DNA from: [Phialemoniopsis] sp. UDSM-2020
Taxonomy: Eukaryota; Ascomycota; Sordariomycetes; Thyridiales; Thyridiaceae
DNA: 64,000 nt
Assembly: GCA_018873225.1 (NCBI GenBank)
Contig: JAEILZ010000003.1
Span: forward strand, 1,736,001-1,800,000
Direction of reading: 5' to 3'
Shown here: in pieces, positions 10,441-19,937 of the stretch
How the letters are laid out: the number at the start of each line of letters is the position of its first letter
How positions within the stretch are numbered: position 1 is the stretch's first letter
Notes under the pieces: model-generated
Database searches by the model: none
The model's input: only the letters and a program-made list of their open reading frames with translations
What the model was told of the DNA's origin: nothing
Translations under genes and position numbers: made by a program

Positions 10441-11310
10441 ATGTCTACATCAGCCCCACCAGTTCCAGAGGTCTTTCCCATATACCCCGACCTCGCCGGC
10501 AAGGTCGCTCTCATCACGGGTATCGGCCAAGTCGGACCAAGAGACAGTCCTTTCTGGGGTAACGGTGCTGCAACAGCGCGCCTCCTAGTCCGAAGTGGAG
10601 TCAAGGTCTTTGGTTGCGATCTAAATCAAGACGCAGCCGAGAGGACCAAGGAGAGGCTGTTGGAAGAACACAAAGATGCCGTTGTCGACGTCATGGTAGC
10701 AGACGTACTGAAGCCCGCGCAAGTCGAGGCGTTAGTGGCGGCCGTGCTGGAGAAGCACGGCCGCATCGACATTCTCATGAACAACGTCGGTCAAACATCG
10801 GCGGGCAATCCTGCCACCATGTCGGAAGAGACGTGGAATTTCCAGATCGACCTCAACCTGACGTCTGTCTACCGGCTCTGCCACCACGTGCTGCCCATCA
10901 TGCAGAAGCAAGGGTCCGGCAACATCATCAACAACGCCTCCATCACCGCCTTGCGCTACATTGGCAAGCATCAGATTGCGTACGCGTCTGCCAAAGCCGC
11001 CGTTATCCGGTTTACGAAGGCGGTGGGTGTCATGTATGCAAAGGAGAACATTCGGAGCAACTGTGTTGTTCCGGGACTCATGTATACGCCTCTCGTCGAC
11101 AACTTTGCGCAAAGTTCCGACCCGGGCGACCAGGAGGCGGCTCGGAGGATTCTGGACCACAATTGTCCGATGGGATGGATGGGTACTAGTACAGATGTGG
11201 CAAACGCCGCTGTGTGGCTTGCCAGCGGAGCGAGCAGATATGTTACTTCTCACGAGCTTGTTGTGGATGGAGGCATCACAGAAAGCACAGGAACCGGTTT
11301 CAAGTTGTAA
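10441..11310 (+). CDS. Short-chain dehydrogenase/reductase (SDR)
   Basis: NAD(P)-dependent oxidoreductase, 289 aa from the ATG at 10441 (context CACCATGTC); an upstream in-frame extension is not needed. Classical SDR parts are visible: a nucleotide-binding loop, NNVG, the NNASITAL serine, the YASAK Tyr/Lys pair, and a C-terminal VVDGGITEST. The nucleotide-binding loop is unusual. Instead of TGxxxGIG it reads TGIGQVGPRDSPFWGNGAAT, with an insert of several residues between the first Gly and GNG. Placed next to a DhaK-type kinase and an RpiB-type isomerase, it could oxidise a polyol to the ketose that the kinase uses. Other oxidoreductions are possible, since SDR substrate cannot be predicted from motifs. 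Confidence 0.9.
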   Translation: MSTSAPPVPEVFPIYPDLAGKVALITGIGQVGPRDSPFWGNGAATARLLVRSGVKVFGCDLNQDAAERTKERLLEEHKDAVVDVMVADVLKPAQVEALVAAVLEKHGRIDILMNNVGQTSAGNPATMSEETWNFQIDLNLTSVYRLCHHVLPIMQKQGSGNIINNASITALRYIGKHQIAYASAKAAVIRFTKAVGVMYAKENIRSNCVVPGLMYTPLVDNFAQSSDPGDQEAARRILDHNCPMGWMGTSTDVANAAVWLASGASRYVTSHELVVDGGITESTGTGFKL

Positions 11311-11678
11311 AGATAGACTTGCACACTCACAGAGCATTTCCAGCACACAAAATAACAATATAGACTAGTCTGGGTGTCCTTCTCATTCATGAAATTCTTC
11401 TGTCGTGATGTGTGAACTGGCTTGAATCGTCTTATATTAAATTCGGACCCAAAGCCTTTACCTTGGGTTTCTTCGATGCGGAAGAAGTTGGTTTGACAAA
11501 GATGAGCACTATTCTTGAACGTGATACACTTATCGATCATGACATCAGGATTATATCTGGTGTGGATTGCGTATACTACAGTATCTAGCTTGAGTTTGTA
11601 AAGGAATATCAAAGGTCCAATCCATGGTGTTATTGTTTGCAACCTTCCGTCTGATACAGATACTGCCGTGTAATAGTT
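11311..11678. other. Convergent intergenic, no gene
   Basis: 3' flanks of the dehydrogenase and of the minus-strand MFS gene; nothing else seen. Confidence 0.5.
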
Positions 11679-13223
11679 CTAGTAGATATCCACAGCCTTG
11701 AAAGGGTACTTCCGAAAGAGGAAATACGACACCAGGTAGATCATAGCGCCGACAGCGAATATACCAGAATAGACGGAAAAGCCCATGACATAATCAGGCG
11801 CACGAGCTGCCGTGAAGATGTAGGTGCCGTAAAGCTGGGCAAGGTTTGCACAGCCGTTGATGATCGCTAGACAGATAGCTCGAACCTCTGGCTGCACAGG
11901 ACCGAGGACGGTACTGGTATACGACAGCGACAGGGGGTTGCCCGACCAGACTGCGGTGTTGATAAAGCAGAGGAAGACGTATCTAGCCTTGGGGATGTGA
12001 ATACCGGCTGAAAGAGCACAGAACAGACAGCCAAAGATAAGTAGCACCCCCGTAGTGAAGAGTGCTCGATACGATGGGACCTTGTCGGCAACGATGCAGA
12101 GTGTGATCGCAACAACTAGAGCAACACCGTAGAAGGGCGCTGTCATGTATTGGGCGTCGGTCTTGTTGTAGCCAAGCTGGGCTGCGAAGGTTGGGTAGAA
12201 GTAGGCAAGAGACATGGAGCCGATGACGGTCATGTAGCCTGCGGTAAGGGGGATCAGACGCCAGTTCGTCACGGCGATCTTGATGGCAGCCCAGTGACTT
12301 AGATGATGTTCAGGTGCGTCGTTGCGGCTCGTGATGCCATCGGCTCGAAGTCGAGCATAGGCCAGCTGTCGCTCCGCAGGCTTCAGTCTCTTCGAGGTCA
12401 AGGGGTAGTCGAGCAGCGTGAACGGGACGATGAGACCACACGCAATAGTCAGCACTCCTTCGATGATGAAGAGCCATCTCCATCCGGCAATGCCTAGCGA
12501 CCCGTCTAGGCCTTTGGTGATGGCGCCAGCAAGGATGCTGCCAAACGCGCCGGACATGATGCCGGCACTGTGGAAGACGACAAAGCGCTTGGACTGTTCA
12601 TGCTTTCGATACCAACTAGATATGATGAACATGACGGCAGGCTAACTTGTTTTTAGTGTTCAATACCTGGGAAGAGAGACTTGTGGTTGGACTCACGCTG
12701 AATCCAGCCTCAGCAACGCCGAGCAGGAATCGCAACCCGACGAGTTGCTTCCAAGACTGTACAGCCGCAATGACGGCGCAGCTGGCACCCCAGAATATCA
12801 TCAGACCCGTAATAAAGAGAGATGGTCGCGACCGTGCGAGGATCATGTTGGAAGGGATCTCGGCGACTGTGTATCCGACTTGAAAGAGGACAACTACGAG
12901 GTAGTAACGGCTGTCATCGAGTGCGAGGTCGTCGCCCATGCCAGCCACCCGAGCGTTTCCTACATTGGAACGGTCCTACAGCCCTCATTAGTGGTTTTGT
13001 CCCAAATGCGTTGCTGTCTCGCGTCTCTTACCATATACGACAAAAGGTAGACCATCCAAATTGTGGGCATGAGAAACAAGTCAATCTTGCGTAAAAGCTT
13101 TTTCTCCTCTTCAGTTTGTTCTTCAAAGGTGAAGCCTTCTGGGCTACCGACAGCGGTATTCTCCTTGATGGAAGAAGTCTCTTTGTCGTGCAAGGACGGA
13201 GGCGAGTCGCGTGTGGTAGTCAT
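11679..13223 (-). CDS. MFS transporter, anion:cation symporter (Dal5/Tna1-like) family
   Basis: Plasma-membrane importer of a small organic anion or related solute; substrate unknown. Exons 13223-13032, 12975-12697 and 12641-11679 join in phase to 477 aa. Typical family blocks: RKIDLFLMPTIWMVYLLSYMDRSNVGNARVAGM at helix 1, FQVGYTVAEIPSNMIL in helix 2, WGASCAVIAAVQSW, FLLGVAEAGFSPAV, SSWYRKHEQSKRF, GWRWLFIIEG, and DYPLTSKRLKPAERQLA in the central loop. The cytosolic N-terminus is acidic and Ser/Thr-rich. Divergent from the RpiB-family isomerase across about 1 kb, so probably part of the same block. A second transporter next to the broken sugar transporter could supply the substrate uptake the block needs. 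Confidence 0.93.
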
Positions 13224-13885
13224 CTTCAAAGCTGCCACTTAGGCCAGGTAAGTTAGACAGGAGGAAAAAGTCGTCAGAATCTGGCATCAACGTTCAAAAC
13301 ACGGAACATTCGTAGTTGATAGCATGAGAATGAGCGTGAAGGCAGATTTGGAGGGTAGTTATAGAGATTCTGAACATTACCAACCATGCTCGGGTCGAAC
13401 CATACACACAAATGTCGCAGAGAAGAAACGATGGTTTTGCTCCCCATTGGAACTGTGGGGTCATGATCCGGGGCCCCAGTCTAATCGACAGATTGCCCCT
13501 AACGACGGTGTCTCGCACGATGCCCGGCCGAAGAGCCGCAACTTTCTCCTCGGAAATGTGATCCACGCCGACGACGGACAGGGTCACTGGGAACCACGCC
13601 TGCGGCTTATGCAGGTCTGTGGACCTGCATGTCTCGTATGCCTCATCATTGGTATTCTATGCAATATTTTAGCAGGTCATGAAGCAACTGCAAATCAAGA
13701 GTGGTTGCTTGAACATATGTCGTCCAGTCGATTAGCCTCACTTTGTCAATGCTGTGTTGTTTTACCGTGTTCGTCGTTTCGGTTGCGTTTAGAGGCGACT
13801 GAATCATTGAGGTGTGAGAGTCAGCAATTTTGGAAAAGCAAGTACCCACAGCCTCGGTGAACCATGCTTCGCCCTAAGCCCAGAC

Positions 13886-13901
13886 GCCGGGATCAACCGG
13901 C
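13886..13901. promoter_or_regulatory. Inverted repeat GCCGG-N6-CCGGC
   Basis: Perfect five-base arms around six bases; contains CGG-N6-CCG. Zn2Cys6 proteins of the Ppr1 type use this spacing. Which factor would bind is unknown. Confidence 0.4.
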
Positions 13902-14104
13902 CTGGTTCAATATGTAATGGGTTGGAGAATCGGCCGATATAGCCACGAGTTCAGCCTTACAGTACCTGAAAATCGATAGTAGCTGAACATCAACATCCTG
14001 CACTGGAAAGCTGCAGTTCGAGCTGGCGCTGCGTCGGCTTTTCTCCGCAGATCTTGCAAAGGGTCATGCAACTGCTCAGTTAATGACCACTTTCGGCTTT
14101 AGAT

Positions 14105-14118
14105 CGGCCTCCGGTCCG
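14105..14118. promoter_or_regulatory. CGG-N8-CCG inverted triplet
   Basis: About 150 bp before the RpiB-family ATG. Same spacing as the sites at 10201 and 17450, with different inner bases. Confidence 0.3.
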
Positions 14119-14265
14119 TTGTCCGAATAATGTGGGCTCTAAGAGTTGTTTTAGCAACCATGTAAAGTGCCATTTGATTGAATGCAGTGAAATCGCACTC
14201 ATATCGTAACTACTCTCCTCTCAGTGCTGCTCTATCTCCGCAGGTTTTCAAGAATCATCATCGCT

Positions 14266-14794
14266 ATGACTTTCAGAATAGCTATCGCAGGGGATGAGGC
14301 TGGCTTTGACTACAAGAGCATCTTGATTAAAGACCTCAGGGCCCACAGCCTAGTATCAGAGGTCGTCGACATAGGTCCGACGTCCGCCGAGGATACTACA
14401 GCATATGCTAGCTATGCCATCGCCGCTGCAGAAGCCGTGGCCAGAGGCGAGGTCGACCGAGCCGTACTCATTTGCGGAACCGGTCTCGGGGTAGCCATCT
14501 CTGCGAACAAAGTCAGGGGGGTTCGAGCCGTCACTGCACATGATAGCTTCAGTGTTGAACGATCGATCAAGAGCAACAATGCCCAAGTTTTGTGTCTGGG
14601 ACAGCGCGTCATAGGTATCGAGCTTGCGAGGAGGCTCGTTCGAGAGTGGCTTAGCTATGAATTTGATCCGGTACGTATCATATTGTCTACATGAATATCT
14701 GGCCCGGGACTGACGGGATGCAAAGACATCTGCCTCTGCGGCCAAGGTTCAAATCATCGACGATTACGACCAAAGACTCCCGGTGAAACAATGA
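14266..14794 (+). CDS. RpiB/LacA/LacB-family sugar-phosphate isomerase
   Basis: Aldose-ketose isomerase acting on a phosphorylated sugar. Exons 14266-14670 and 14726-14794 give 157 aa, the usual RpiB length. Marks: [13 protein letters not shown] at the N-terminus, VVDIGP, the [21 protein letters not shown] block with the catalytic Cys near residue 70, [23 protein letters not shown], and the tail [12 protein letters not shown] that resumes after the intron, as in fungal relatives. RpiB enzymes interconvert ribose/ribulose 5-phosphate. In bacterial tetritol pathways (Brucella EryI, mycobacterial counterparts) they convert D-erythrulose 4-phosphate to D-erythrose 4-phosphate. Linkage to a DhaK-family kinase and a dehydrogenase favours a tetrose or similar short sugar phosphate here; this is inference. 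Confidence 0.92.
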
Positions 14795-14938
14795 ATGGAC
14801 CTGATTACGAGACATGGTCACAGAAGGGGGACACCATCACCACGAAAGGCCTTCCAGCCAGGCCGTAATACTACTCTTTAACGTTCGCCACCTGTTCGGC
14901 GCGACGAGATTCTTATTGCAGCATGCTATTGTTATTCA

Positions 14939-17017
14939 TCAAGCATGTAACCCATAGTCCGCTTCCCATTGATAGCCTTGGCCCGAGACTGACACGTCAT
15001 GGGGATCGATTGGCGCTTGCAATAGATCAAATGTGTCCATCACGAACATGGACTCCATTGTTGTCGCCTCCTCCTGCTCCGAGATTATCATTGAGGATCC
15101 ATGCTCGTCGTTGGCACCCACTGTCATACTGCGAGAGGCTGTTATCATCTCTTCCAAGCCATTGCTGAGATGGTAGACCAGGTGCTGACGAGCAGCGCTT
15201 TTGGAACGCAGCTCTTGTACGCAGCGCTGGACGAGCTCCAGAGTCTTTGGAGCGTCGATGGGCGTAAGTCCCCAGAAGTTGCTTCTAGTGGCCTTTACAA
15301 GGAACACGGCGGCAAAGGTCATCATTCCGTGGAAGTACAGCGGCATGCCTACCAGGGCGGTTCGAAGATCTTCACGCTCGAGGACTAGTTCGATGACAGA
15401 GGTAGCAGAGACTATGGTTGCCGACGCAAAGTCCCTCACCTGATGAGATGCCGTCGCTGCCGATTCCAACGACATCCCGCGAAAGATGTAGGAGCAGAGA
15501 TGCAGACGAGCAAAGTGATAATGAAGGATCGCTCCATCTCTGGCAAACCACCCCACATGGGCATTCTGGGCTGCGTCGTGTCAGCATATGAGGATCCCAA
15601 AGGGGGTCTTATCGGGTCTTACGCATCCGGTTGCCCCAGACCATGTACCACCTGTCCAGCTCGGCAAAGAAACTGCGAAGTTGAGGCAGGCAGTGCTCTG
15701 GCATAGGCTTGATTGAGTAGCCCCCGAAAACATCCTGAACTTTGGATATGATGTGGTACAGCGCTACTTGACTCGACATCCGCAGGTCTACCTCCTGGTT
15801 TCCATTTACTTGGATGAGCAGCTCCCATTGCTGATGCGGCTCCTCATTGGGTGATATGAGAGCCGGGCGACCATAGAGGATACTAGAATGATGATCCATG
15901 ATGTACAAGGTGTACCAAAGACGGGCTTTGTCAAGGTCTTCGGGCTGGCCAGTCTGGTCAATTACTGAAAAGTATGACAGGTGGTGGTTTAGTCTCATGG
16001 CAATACGAATGGCATGTCCGAGAAGCGTGTAGGACACACTCCCCAGCCAGTATGCTCCCACCATAAGAGCCCGGAGATCGTCCATTGTATGGGATATGGA
16101 AAACATGCTGGCGGACACGAGTCTCAGAAACTCCGTGTGGCACACTTTGCAGGTGGTGGATCCATCTGGCTCATGCAACGATGCCACAGCGCATATGGCA
16201 GCTGTGAGAAGGGTTGAACTTGCCCTGAGGCTGTCAAGTGTATCATGAGGACACAAGATCCCATAGCAAAAGAAGTTAAGCCGCGTCGTGAAGCTGACGA
16301 AGAGCTGCTCGGCGACGGCGGTGGATATCAAGCCACGAGATATGAAATCTTGTGCTGCCATACCGCTCCGGGAGGACAGCTTTGCCGGATTTCTTAGAGA
16401 TGGCAGCCTCGTGACCTCGTACAGTGAGTTGATTGGCAGCGAGTATAGGCTGTTGTCCTCTGTTGCGACTGGTGTGAGTATGGGAGCTGGAGGCAGTGAT
16501 TCATCACCGCCTTCTTCCTCGTCGCTCCGTGTCGCCGCTGGGTCCAACGAGGCTGGACTTGCCGAATTGTACGATGACAACGCCGGTAGGTTAGATGTAC
16601 GCAGCAACACGTTGACTGCGGTCTGTAGCTGTGCGATCTGACCTGCCATACGTGCTTGATATCTGTAATGCGCAGCCACACTTCACTTAGTAAAACTTAT
16701 GACGTGAAATAAGTGGGAGATTTCGCACTTATTAGTCTCTTCAAGCATGGATATTGAGCTCGTTTCGACGTGACATCGGATGCCCCGAGCTTGACACCTT
16801 TCGCATGAAGGACCGCTATCTGGCATCTTACACTTGATCTGGAAAGCACACACAGGCATGCATCAGTACATGTCGAATGGGGTATGATCAAAAAGGGGGT
16901 TACCTTAGCAGATCTGCAGGCCATACATGCTTTAACCTGCCGTCCCATAGTTGCTGCCTTTTGAACTCGGTGAGACGGGCTGGCCGACTCTGCTCCCTCG
17001 CGGGATCTTGTCGACAT
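14939..17017 (-). CDS. Zn2Cys6 fungal transcription factor
   Basis: Likely pathway-specific regulator of the surrounding catabolic genes. Four exons (17017-16904, 16838-16729, 16662-15623, 15570-14939) join to 631 aa. The zinc cluster is split by the first intron and reads C31-x2-C34-x6-C41-x8-C50-x2-C53-x6-C60, a complete Zn2Cys6 binuclear cluster. It is followed by a short linker and a heptad-like QARMAGQIAQLQTAVNVLL that could dimerise. The middle homology region includes FLRLVSASMFSISHTMDDLRALMVGAYWLG, AIRIAMRLNHHLSYF, and RLWYTLYIMDHHSSILYGRPALI. After the last intron NRMPQNAHVGWFARDGAILHYHFARLHLCSYIFRG continues the conserved domain. The C-terminus is acidic with EQEEATTMES and FVMDTFDLLQ, a plausible activation region. 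It is divergent from the kinase gene, a common arrangement for regulator and target. Confidence 0.93.
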
Positions 17018-17448
17018 CGCGCCAGGACGCGTCCAACGAAAATTTTCAGTTAAAATGCACAAGAGCGCAACAGTCGCAGCAAGCACGGACGAAGCAGGTT
17101 TTGATAAGCAAACGAGCAAGCTTGTGCAACACCTATTTCGCAACTTCAACGATCAAGTGTGTCAGGGCGAGATCGGGGCATGACTTCACACGCCGTAAGG
17201 CAACAGACTAGTTACGATGTGGGCTAGGCTAAAATTTCCCTTCTCTCGGCACTTCCCATGAAATCTTTGGTTCAGCCATGGCTGGAAAGGAGGGCCACCG
17301 GCTCTCTACTTAGCAGTAAAATATTGCTTAGGCTGGCCACCTACGCTCCACCTTGTCCCCATTTGTGTCCCCAAACCCAGCTGATTGGACCCAAAACCCA
17401 GGCTTAGGGGTGGAAGGGGCTTAGCGTATCGGTGCTTCCGCCGAAAGT

Positions 17449-17463
17449 ACGGCGAAATCTCCG
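17449..17463 (+). promoter_or_regulatory. Conserved CGG-N8-CCG site, copy 2
   Basis: ACGGCGAAATCTCCG, matching the site in the DUF1907/dehydrogenase promoter at 14 of 15 bases. About 280 bp before the kinase ATG and 430 bp before the regulator ATG, so it could serve both, including autoregulation. Confidence 0.5.
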
Positions 17464-17569
17464 GAAAATGGCCACGCCTCCCATTATCCGAACCCGTGAT
17501 ACCATCGCTGAGGCGGGGACAACACCTCGAATACGGACAGAATATGCATGGCCGTATTCTTGAAGAAAC

Positions 17570-17585
17570 CGGGCGAAATTTGCCG
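17570..17585 (+). promoter_or_regulatory. CGG-N10-CCG, related to the conserved site
   Basis: CGGGCGAAATTTGCCG shares GGCGAAATYT with the N8 site about 120 bp away but has two more inner bases. Possibly a degenerate second copy. Confidence 0.3.
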
Positions 17586-17741
17586 GGCTGGGCACGACTC
17601 TGCTTCAGAGTGACCCTTAGCAAAGCTACCGCAGCATTTCCATCGAAACTCGTCATATTAAAAGCCCGGGTCTGTGGTATGTTCACTGTTCCTTTCGAGG
17701 ATCTCAATGGCGAGAAAGCAGCTGAGTTCTGACATCTGATA

Positions 17742-19594
17742 ATGTCGACTAAGCACTACTTCCCCTCGACCGCTGCCAACACCTTGGTGCCAAGAGCTCT
17801 TCGAGCGCTCGTGACGGCCAATCCCCACTTGAGTCTAGACGAAACCGACCGAGTAGTCAGCAACCCATACCATAACCCTTCTACCGTGAGCATCATTGGG
17901 GGCGGTGGTTCCGGCCATGAACCGGCATGGAGCGGCTATGTTGGTGACGGTCTCCTGTCGGCTGCGGCATGTGGTGATATCTTTGCCTCCCCCAGCACGA
18001 AGCAGATCCTAAAAGCCCTAAGCACCGCTCCATCTTCGCAAGGCGTGATCTTCCTCGTCACAAACTACACTGGAGACCGGCTGCACTTCGGACTGGCGGC
18101 AGAGAGAGCATTGGCAGACGGTCTGGTGAAGAACGTTGCGGTGCTGCCAGCTACAGACGACGTCTCGATTGGCAGATCGAAGAGCAGTCGGCTAGGGAGA
18201 CGCGGTTTAGCTGGCCATGTGTTGAGTGAGTTGCTATGAGAACGGACAAGATCACCACGTATTGATACTAACTTTGCGTGTTGGCAGCCATGAAGATCCT
18301 AGGGGCCGCAGCCGCTGAGGGTTATTCCTTTGATCAATGCCTAGAACTTGGCAAGTCCGTCAACGACCACACCGTAACGATTGGATCGGCACTCGACCAC
18401 TGCCACATCCCAGGCCGGCAACACCAGTCTCTTGATGACGACGTCTGCGTGCTTGGAGCGGGAATACACAACGAGCCTGGTTCACAACAAATATCGCCTT
18501 TTCCCGCGGTCGAGACGCTCATTCACCGATGTCTAGAAATGCTCTGCGATCCTTCCGACCCTGAACGAGCGTTTACAAGTTTCAAGCCGGATGACGAGGT
18601 CATCCTACTACTCAACAACTACGGCGGTTTGTCTCCTCTCGAACTGGGAGCTTTAACCGACGAAACCTTGAACCAGTTGTCTTCAAAATGGCGGATCCGT
18701 CCCTGCAAGACAATTTGTGGGACATTTGAGACTTCATTGAATGCACCTGGATTCTCGATATCTCTTTGCAACATCACAAATGCCGCCAAAAAGTCACAGT
18801 CAAGTCCTGACAAGCTTCTCGAGTTTCTGGACCGTCCTACGACCGCTGTCTCCTGGCCAAACACTGCGAGGCCTGCACAGTGTGTGCCAGGCGCAGTCAG
18901 ACATGATCCATCGAGCACCGTAAGCACAAATAACAGCGGCGATCTCAAGACCTCAAATAGGATACAAGTCGATGCAGCGCTCCTGGGAAGAATGGTACGG
19001 AGAGCCTGCGAGCGCGTCATAGAGGCAGAGCCGAAACTGACAGAGTGGGATATGATCATGGGCGACGGCGACTGCGGCGAGGCGGTCAAGGGCCTGGCGG
19101 AGACTGTGCTTGCCGAGTTGGACAACATCTCGCCCAGTGACGGGTCTGTGCTAGGCTTTTTGGAGATACTGATGCACGCAATCGAGGACATGGGCGGGAC
19201 CCTCGGCGCCATCTTCGGCATACTTATCTCGGCTTTCCAGACCGCGCTAGTTGCTGCTACGGCAAAAGACCCTATGTCATCGGTGACGCCAATCTTTTAC
19301 GCTGCAGCGTTGGAGTCGGCAGTACAGTCGCTGATGAAGCATACGTCGGCCAGGGAGGGCGATCGGACGGTGATGGACGTCCTGCTACCGTTCAGTACCA
19401 AGTTTGCCGAGTCCGCCGACTTGGCGGCCGCTGTTCGCGTCGCCGCCGAAAAGGCCGAAGGGACAAGACATGTCAAGGCCAAGTTTGGCAGGGCGACATA
19501 TGTCGGCACGGATGCTGAGCTTCCCGACCCTGGTGCGTGGGCTTTGTATGAGATCGTTGCTGGCCTCGCTGAAGGGATGGGATTGTCTGAGTAA
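17742..19594 (+). CDS. Dihydroxyacetone-kinase-family ketose kinase (DhaK-DhaL fusion)
   Basis: ATP-dependent kinase of dihydroxyacetone or another short ketose. Exons 17742-18225 and 18288-19594 give 596 aa, the normal length of single-chain ATP-type Dak proteins. N-terminal DhaK domain: GGGGSGHEPAWSGYVGDGLL and AAACGDIFASPS; ALDHCHIPGR near residues 196-205 carries the His that binds the substrate covalently in this family. C-terminal DhaL domain: GDGDCGEAVKG near residue 420, the Asp cluster that holds Mg-ATP, and DMGGTLGAIFGI. Bacterial members of this family phosphorylate D- or L-erythrulose in tetritol catabolism. Neighbouring RpiB-type isomerase, dehydrogenase and regulator suggest a ketose other than glycolytic dihydroxyacetone, but plain dihydroxyacetone kinase cannot be excluded. 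Confidence 0.93.
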
Positions 19595-19937
19595 TGGCAA
19601 CACTCGTATCAAACATTGGGAAAACATTCCTGCCAAGTAGCTTTCGAGAAAATAAACTCAATTATGACAATAAGCCAGGCTAGCTGCTAGCATTTGATGC
19701 ATGTTTATAATCCTGCCTGTATTCTAAGTAGATCACGACCCATGTACGCCTGATACCGACTCGCAACTGGGAGTCAGGATTGCCTCAATGAAGAGGAGAA
19801 AAAATCAAAACGCCAGGGATGCCTGAGCGACCTCGCTCATCCATGGATCCCTCCATACATTGAATGCTAAGAGAAGGCAACCAAAGGCTGACCGCAACAC
19901 ATATGAAACCGAACAAAGTACACTTCTCAAACCATCT
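19595..19937. other. Convergent intergenic, no gene
   Basis: 343 bp between the kinase and the glycosyltransferase stops; also marks the right end of the catabolic block. Confidence 0.5.

Larger units (their letters stand above)
13224..14265. promoter_or_regulatory. Divergent promoter region, MFS and RpiB-like gene
   Basis: 1,042 bp without a supportable gene. Contains a perfect inverted repeat GCCGG-N6-CCGGC at 13886-13901, the 10-base palindrome ATCGGCCGAT at 13929-13938, CGG-N7-CCG at 14035-14047 and CGG-N8-CCG at 14105-14118, all of Zn2Cys6-site style. Confidence 0.4.
17018..17741. promoter_or_regulatory. Divergent promoter region, regulator and DAK
   Basis: 724 bp between the two starts with no gene. 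Holds the conserved motif at 17449-17463, an overlapping everted CCG-N6-CGG just before it, and CGG-N10-CCG at 17570-17585 with the related inner string GGCGAAATTT. Confidence 0.5.
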
